From Haematobia irritans (lineage: Eukaryota > Arthropoda > Insecta > Diptera > Muscidae): a stretch of 64,000 nt of DNA. This document shows positions 59,641-64,000 of this stretch, piece by piece. The first letter of the stretch is position 1, and each line of letters begins with the position of its first letter. The notes below the pieces were generated by a model. That model saw only the letters and a list, made by a program, of their open reading frames with translations, was not told the DNA's origin and made no database searches. Position numbers and translations under genes: made by a program. The stretch spans positions 226,238,537-226,302,536 of the forward strand of contig NC_134397.1 in the NCBI RefSeq assembly GCF_050003625.1, in the 5' to 3' direction.

Positions 59641-62600
59641 CATAGTTTAGGAGATATGAGCAAAACAAGTTTTTCATATAAAAATTTAAATTTTTTCAGG
59701 ATTTGGTTGGAATTTTCGATTTTTTGGGGGTGGTCATGAATTAAGCTCCTTGTCGCTGTAGGACGCATAGTTTAGGAGATATGAGCAAAACAAGTTTTTC
59801 ATATAAAAATTTACATTTTTTCAGGATTTGGTTGGAATTTGCAATTTTTTGGGGGTGGTCATGAATTAAGCTCCTTTTCGCTCTAGGACGCATAGTTTAG
59901 GAGATATGAGCAAAACAAGTTTTTCATATAAAAATTTAAATTTTTTCAGGATTTGGATGGAATTTTCGATTTTTTGGGGGTGGTCATGAATTAAGCTCCT
60001 TTTCGCTCTGGGACGCATAGTTTAGGAGATTTGGATGGAATTTTCGATTTTTTGGGGGTGGTCATGAATTAAGTTCCTTTTCGCTCTAGGACGCATAGTT
60101 TAGGAGATATGAGCAAAACAAGTTTTTCATATAAAAATTTCAACTTTTTCAGGATTTGGATGGAATTTTCGATTTTTTGGGGGTGGTCATGAATTAAGCT
60201 CCTTTTCGCTTTGGGACGCATAGTTTAGGAGATTTGGATGGAATTTTCGATTTTTTGGCGGTGGTCATGAATTAAGTTCCTTTTCGCTCTAGGACGCATA
60301 GTTTAGGAGATATGAGCAAAAGAAGTTTTTCATATAAAAATTTCAATTTTTTCATGATTTGGATGGAATTTTCGATTTTTTGGGGGTGGTCATGAATTAA
60401 GCTCCTTTTCGCTCTAGGACGCATAGTTTAGGAGATATGAGCAAAACAAGTTTTTCATATAAAATTTTCAATTTTTTCAGGATTTGGATGGAATTTCCGA
60501 TTTTTTGGTGGTCATGAATTTAGCTCCTTTCCGCTGTAGGTCGCATAGTTTAGGAGATATGAGCAAAACAAGTTTTTAATATAAAAATTTCAATTTTTTC
60601 AGGATTTGGTTGGAATTTTCGATTTTTTGGGGGTGGTCATGAATTAAGCTCCTTTTCGCTGTAGGACGCATAGTTTAGGAGATATGAGCAAAACAAGTTT
60701 TTCATATAAAAATTTCATTTTTTCCAGGATTTGGATGGAATTTTCGATTTTTTGGGGGTGGTCATGAATTAAGGTCCTTTTCGCTCTAGGACGCATAGTT
60801 TAGGAGATATGAGCAAAAGAAGTTTTTCATATAAAAATTTCATTTTTTCCAGGATTTGGATGGAATTTTCGATTTTTTAGGGGTGGTCATGAATTAAGCT
60901 CCTTTTCGCTCTAGGACGCATAGTTTAGGAGATATGAGCAAAACAAGTTTTTCATATAAAAATTTCAATTTTTTCAGGATTTGGATGGAATTTTCGATTT
61001 TTTTGGGGTGGTCATGAATTAAGCTCCTTTTCGCTGTAGGACGCATAGTTTAGGAGATATGAGCAAAACAAGTTTTTCATATAAAAATTTCATTTTTTTC
61101 AGGATTTGGATGGAATTTTCGATTTTTTGGGGGTGGTCATGAATTAAGCTCCTTTTCGCTCAAGGACGCATAGTTTAGGAGATATGAGCAAAACAAGTTT
61201 TTCATATAAAAATTTCAATTTTTTTAGGATTTGGTTGGAATTTTCGATTTTTTGGGGGTGGTCATGAATTAAGCTCCTTTTCGCTCTAGGACGCATAGTT
61301 TAGGAGATATGAGCAAAACAAGTTTTTCAATTAAAAATTTCAATTTTTTCAGGATGGAATTTTCGATTTTTTGGGGGTGATCATGAATTAAGCTCCTTTT
61401 CGCTGTAGGACGCATAGTTTAGGAGATATGAGCAACACAAGTTTTTCATATAAAAATTTCAATTTTTTCAGGATTTGGTTGGAATTTTCGATTTTTTGGG
61501 GGTGGTCATGAATTAAGCTCCTTTTCGCTCTAGGACGCATAGTTTAGGAGATATGAGCAAAACAAATTTTTCATATAAAAATTTCAATTTTTTTAGGATT
61601 TGGATGGAATTTTCGAATTTTTGGGGGTGGTCATGAATTAAGCTCCTTTTCGCTGTAGGACGCATAGTTTAGGAGATATGAGCAAAACAAGTTTTTCATA
61701 TAAAAATTTCAATTTTTTCAGGATTTGGTTGGAATTTTCGATTTTTTGGGGGTGGTCATGAATTAAGCTCCTTTTCGCTGTAGGACGCATAGTTTAGGAG
61801 ATATGAGCAAAACAAGTTTTTCATATAAAAATTTCAATTTTTCCAGGATTTGGATGGAATTTTCGATTTTTTTGGGGGTGGTCATGAATTAAGCTCCTTT
61901 TCGCTCTAGGACGCATAGTTTAGGAGATATGAGCAAAACAAGTTTTTCATATAAAAATTTCAATTTTTTCAGGATTTGGACGGAATTTTCGATTTTTTGG
62001 GGGTGGTCATGAATTAAGCTCCTTTTCGCTCTAGGACGCATAGTTTAGGAGATATGAGCAAAACAAGTTTTTCATATAAAAATTTAAAATTTTTCAGGAT
62101 TTGGATGGAATTTTCGATTTTTTGGGGGTGGTCATGAATTAAGCTCCTTCAATTAAATTCAATTCAATTCAATTTTTCTGGATTTGGAGGGAATTTTCGA
62201 TTTTTTGGGGGTGGTCATGAATTAAGCTCCTTTTCGCTGTAGGACGTATAGTTTAGGAGATATGAGCAAAACAAATTTTTCATATAAAAATTTCAATTTT
62301 TTCAGGATTTGGACGGAATTTTCGATTTTTTGGGGGTGGTCATGAATTAAGCTCCTTTTCGCTGTAGGACGCATAGCTTAGGAGATATGAGCAAAACAAG
62401 TTTTTCATATAAAAACTTAAATTTTTTCAGGATTTGGATGGAATTTTCGATTTTTTGGGGGTGGTCATGAATTAAGCTCCTTTTCGCTCTAGGACGCATA
62501 GTTTAGGAGATATGAGCAAAACAAGTTTTTCATATAAAAATTTAAATTTTTTCAGGATTTGTATGGAATTTTCGATTTTTTGGGGGTGGCCATGAATTAA

Positions 62601-63600
62601 GCTCCTTTTCGCTGTAGGACGCATAGTTTAGGAGATATGAGCAAAACAAGTTTTTCATATAAAAATTTAAATTTTTTCAGGATTTGGATGGAATTTTCGA
62701 TTTTTTGGGTGTGGTCATGAATTAAGCTCCTTTTCGCTGTAGGACGCATAGTTTAGGAGATATAAGCAAAACAAGTTTTTCATGTAAAAATTTCAATTTT
62801 TTCAGGATTTGGATGGGATTTTCGACTTTTTGGGGGTGGTCATGAATTAAGCTCCTTTTCGCTCTAGGACGCATAGTTTAGGAGATATGAGCAAAACAAG
62901 TTTTTTATATAAAAATTTAAATTTTTTCAGGATTTGTATGGAATTTTCGATTTTTTGGGGGTGGCCATGAATTAAGCTCCTTTTCGCTGTAGGACGCATA
63001 GTTTAGGAGATATGAGCAAAACAAATTTTTCATATAAAAATTAAAATTTTTTTAGGATTTGGATGGAATTTTCGAATTTTTGGGGGTGGTCATGAATTAA
63101 GCTCCTTTTCGCTGTAGGACGCATAGTTTAGGAGATATGAGCAAAACAAGTTTTTCATATAAAAATTTCAAATTTTTTCAGGATCCTTTTCGCTGTAGGA
63201 CGCATAGTTTAGGAGATATGAGCAAAACAAGTTTTTCATATAAAAATTTCAATTTTTTCAGGATTTGGATGGAATTTTCGATTTTTTGGGGGTGGTCATG
63301 AATTAAGCTCCTTTTCGCTCTAGGACGCATAGTTTAGGAGATATGAGCAAAACAAGTTTTTCATAAAAAAATTTCATTTTTTCCAGGATTTGGATGGAAT
63401 TTTCGATTTTTTTGGGGGTGGTCATGAATTAAGCTCCTTTTCGCTGTAGGACGCATAGTTTAGGAGATATGAGCAAAACAAGTTTTTCATATAAAAATTT
63501 AAATTTTTTCAGGATTTGGACGGAATTTTCGATTTTTTGGGGGTGGTCATGAATTAAGCTCCTTCAATTAAATTCAATTCAATTCAATTTTTCTGGATTT
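55601..63600 (+). repeat. four copies of a TTCAA-rich insertion in satellite monomers
   Basis: After AAGCTCC, a monomer switches to TTCAATTAAATTCAATTCAA, then TTCAAT and TTCTGGATTTGGAGGGAA. Copies start at 55,601, 56,141, 62,144 and 63,560. The 540-, 6,003- and 1,416-bp spacings again show block copying. The repeat resembles an AATTC/TTCAA microsatellite born inside the satellite. Confidence 0.8.
57690..60380 (+). repeat. satellite block with 78-bp deleted monomers
   Basis: Six monomers join GTTTAGGAGAT directly to TTGGATGG or TTAGATGG, losing 47 bp (78-bp units). They sit at 57,738, 57,941, 58,894, 59,097, 60,030 and 60,233. They occur in pairs 203 bp apart (78 + 125), and pairs repeat at 1,156 and 1,136 bp. 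This defines a clear higher-order unit of about 1.15 kb. The deletion joins GGAGAT to GGAT, consistent with microhomology. Confidence 0.85.
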
Positions 63601-64000
63601 GGAGGGAATTTTCGATTTTTTGGGGGTGGTTATGAATTAAGCTCCTTTTCGCTCTAGGACGAATAGTTTAGGAGATATGAGCAAAACAAGTTTTTCATAT
63701 AAAAATTTCATTTTTTCCAGGATTTGGATGGAATTTTCGATTTTTTTGGGGGTGGTCATGAATTAAGCTCCTTTTCGCTGTAGGACGCATAGTTTAGGAG
63801 ATATGAGCAAAACAAGTTTTTCATATAAAAATTTAAATTTTTTCAGGATTTGGACGGAATTTTCGATTTTTTGGGGGTGGTCATGAATTAAGCTCCTTTT
63901 CGCTCTAGGACGCATTGTTTAGGAGATATGAGCAAAACAAGTTTTTCATATAAAAATTTAAATTTTTTCAGGATTTGGATGGAATTTTCGATTTTTTGGG

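Larger units (their letters stand above)
39680..64000 (+). repeat. 125-bp satellite array, about 190 monomers
   Basis: Head-to-tail units with a modal period of 125 bp (for example CAGGATTTGG at 48,215 and 48,340). Landmarks in order are TTTTTCATATAAAAATTTCA, TTTTTTCAGGATTTGGATGG, AATTTTCGATTTTTTGGGGG, TGGTCATGAATTAAGCTCC, TTTTCGCTCTAGGACGCATA and GTTTAGGAGATATGAGCAAA. GC is about 34%. Recurrent variants include CTGTAGG for CTCTAGG, TTTAAATT for TTTCAATT, GGGATTTTCGAC, CGGGGATGG and GGTTGGAAT. There is no start/stop structure; reading frames of 60-85 codons on the minus strand cross monomers and are by-products (125 is not a multiple of 3). It runs off the right edge. Confidence 0.95.

Noticed and set aside
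41577..59643. Minus-strand open frames of 60-85 codons across the satellite (MRPRAKRSLIHDHP-like).
   Set aside because: They are produced by the monomer sequence crossing frames (125 is not a multiple of 3), recur only where small indels align frames, and have no independent coding signal.

Overview
The window is repeat-dense, AT-rich nuclear DNA of a higher fly. The evidence is DINE/mini-me-type Helitron (Helentron, 'HINE') elements with their GTCY microsatellite blocks, a tRNA-headed SINE, and a 29-bp TTCTATAGAAATAAAATTTT minisatellite. The 29-bp repeat and the SINE resemble what I know from muscid flies, and Stomoxyini such as Stomoxys or Haematobia is my best guess; species cannot be proved from sequence alone. 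I found no host protein-coding gene, tRNA, rRNA or CRISPR array. Every protein similarity I recognise is a decayed mobile-element remnant.

Region 1 (1 to about 39,680) is a mosaic of nested mobile elements. It holds four related HINE families (called A, B, C and D here; A, B and C have central tandem repeats of about 150 bp), several copies of one tRNA-derived SINE, and arrays of the 29-bp minisatellite. It also holds three copies (one truncated) of a 1.1-kb inverted-repeat element plus a 250-bp palindromic relative, all with 2-bp target duplications. Further elements are a hAT-like element with an 8-bp target duplication, a 5'-truncated Penelope-like element with a GIY-YIG endonuclease, a DD37E mariner relative, and a LINE fragment with an RNase H domain. 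Target duplications allow several insertions to be ordered: HINE in HINE in HINE, SINE in SINE, hAT in SINE, and LINE in mariner in a TIR element.

Region 2 (about 39,680 to 64,000, running off the end) is a single head-to-tail satellite with a 125-bp monomer, about 34% GC and roughly 190 copies. It is divergent and interrupted only at its left edge, then free of transposons for more than 23 kb. Variant monomers recur in the same order at distances of about 1 to 6 kb, so the array has higher-order structure made by repeated segmental duplication.

How the parts work together: the LINE 3' untranslated end and the SINE 3' end share about 75 bp, including a terminal (CCTAA)n tail. This points to the SINE being copied by that LINE's reverse transcriptase. 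The 29-bp arrays and the HINEs are repeatedly used as landing sites for other elements. The most notable points are the 125-bp higher-order satellite, the SINE/LINE pair, the three-deep HINE nest at one internal site, and the 2-bp-duplication inverted-repeat family.
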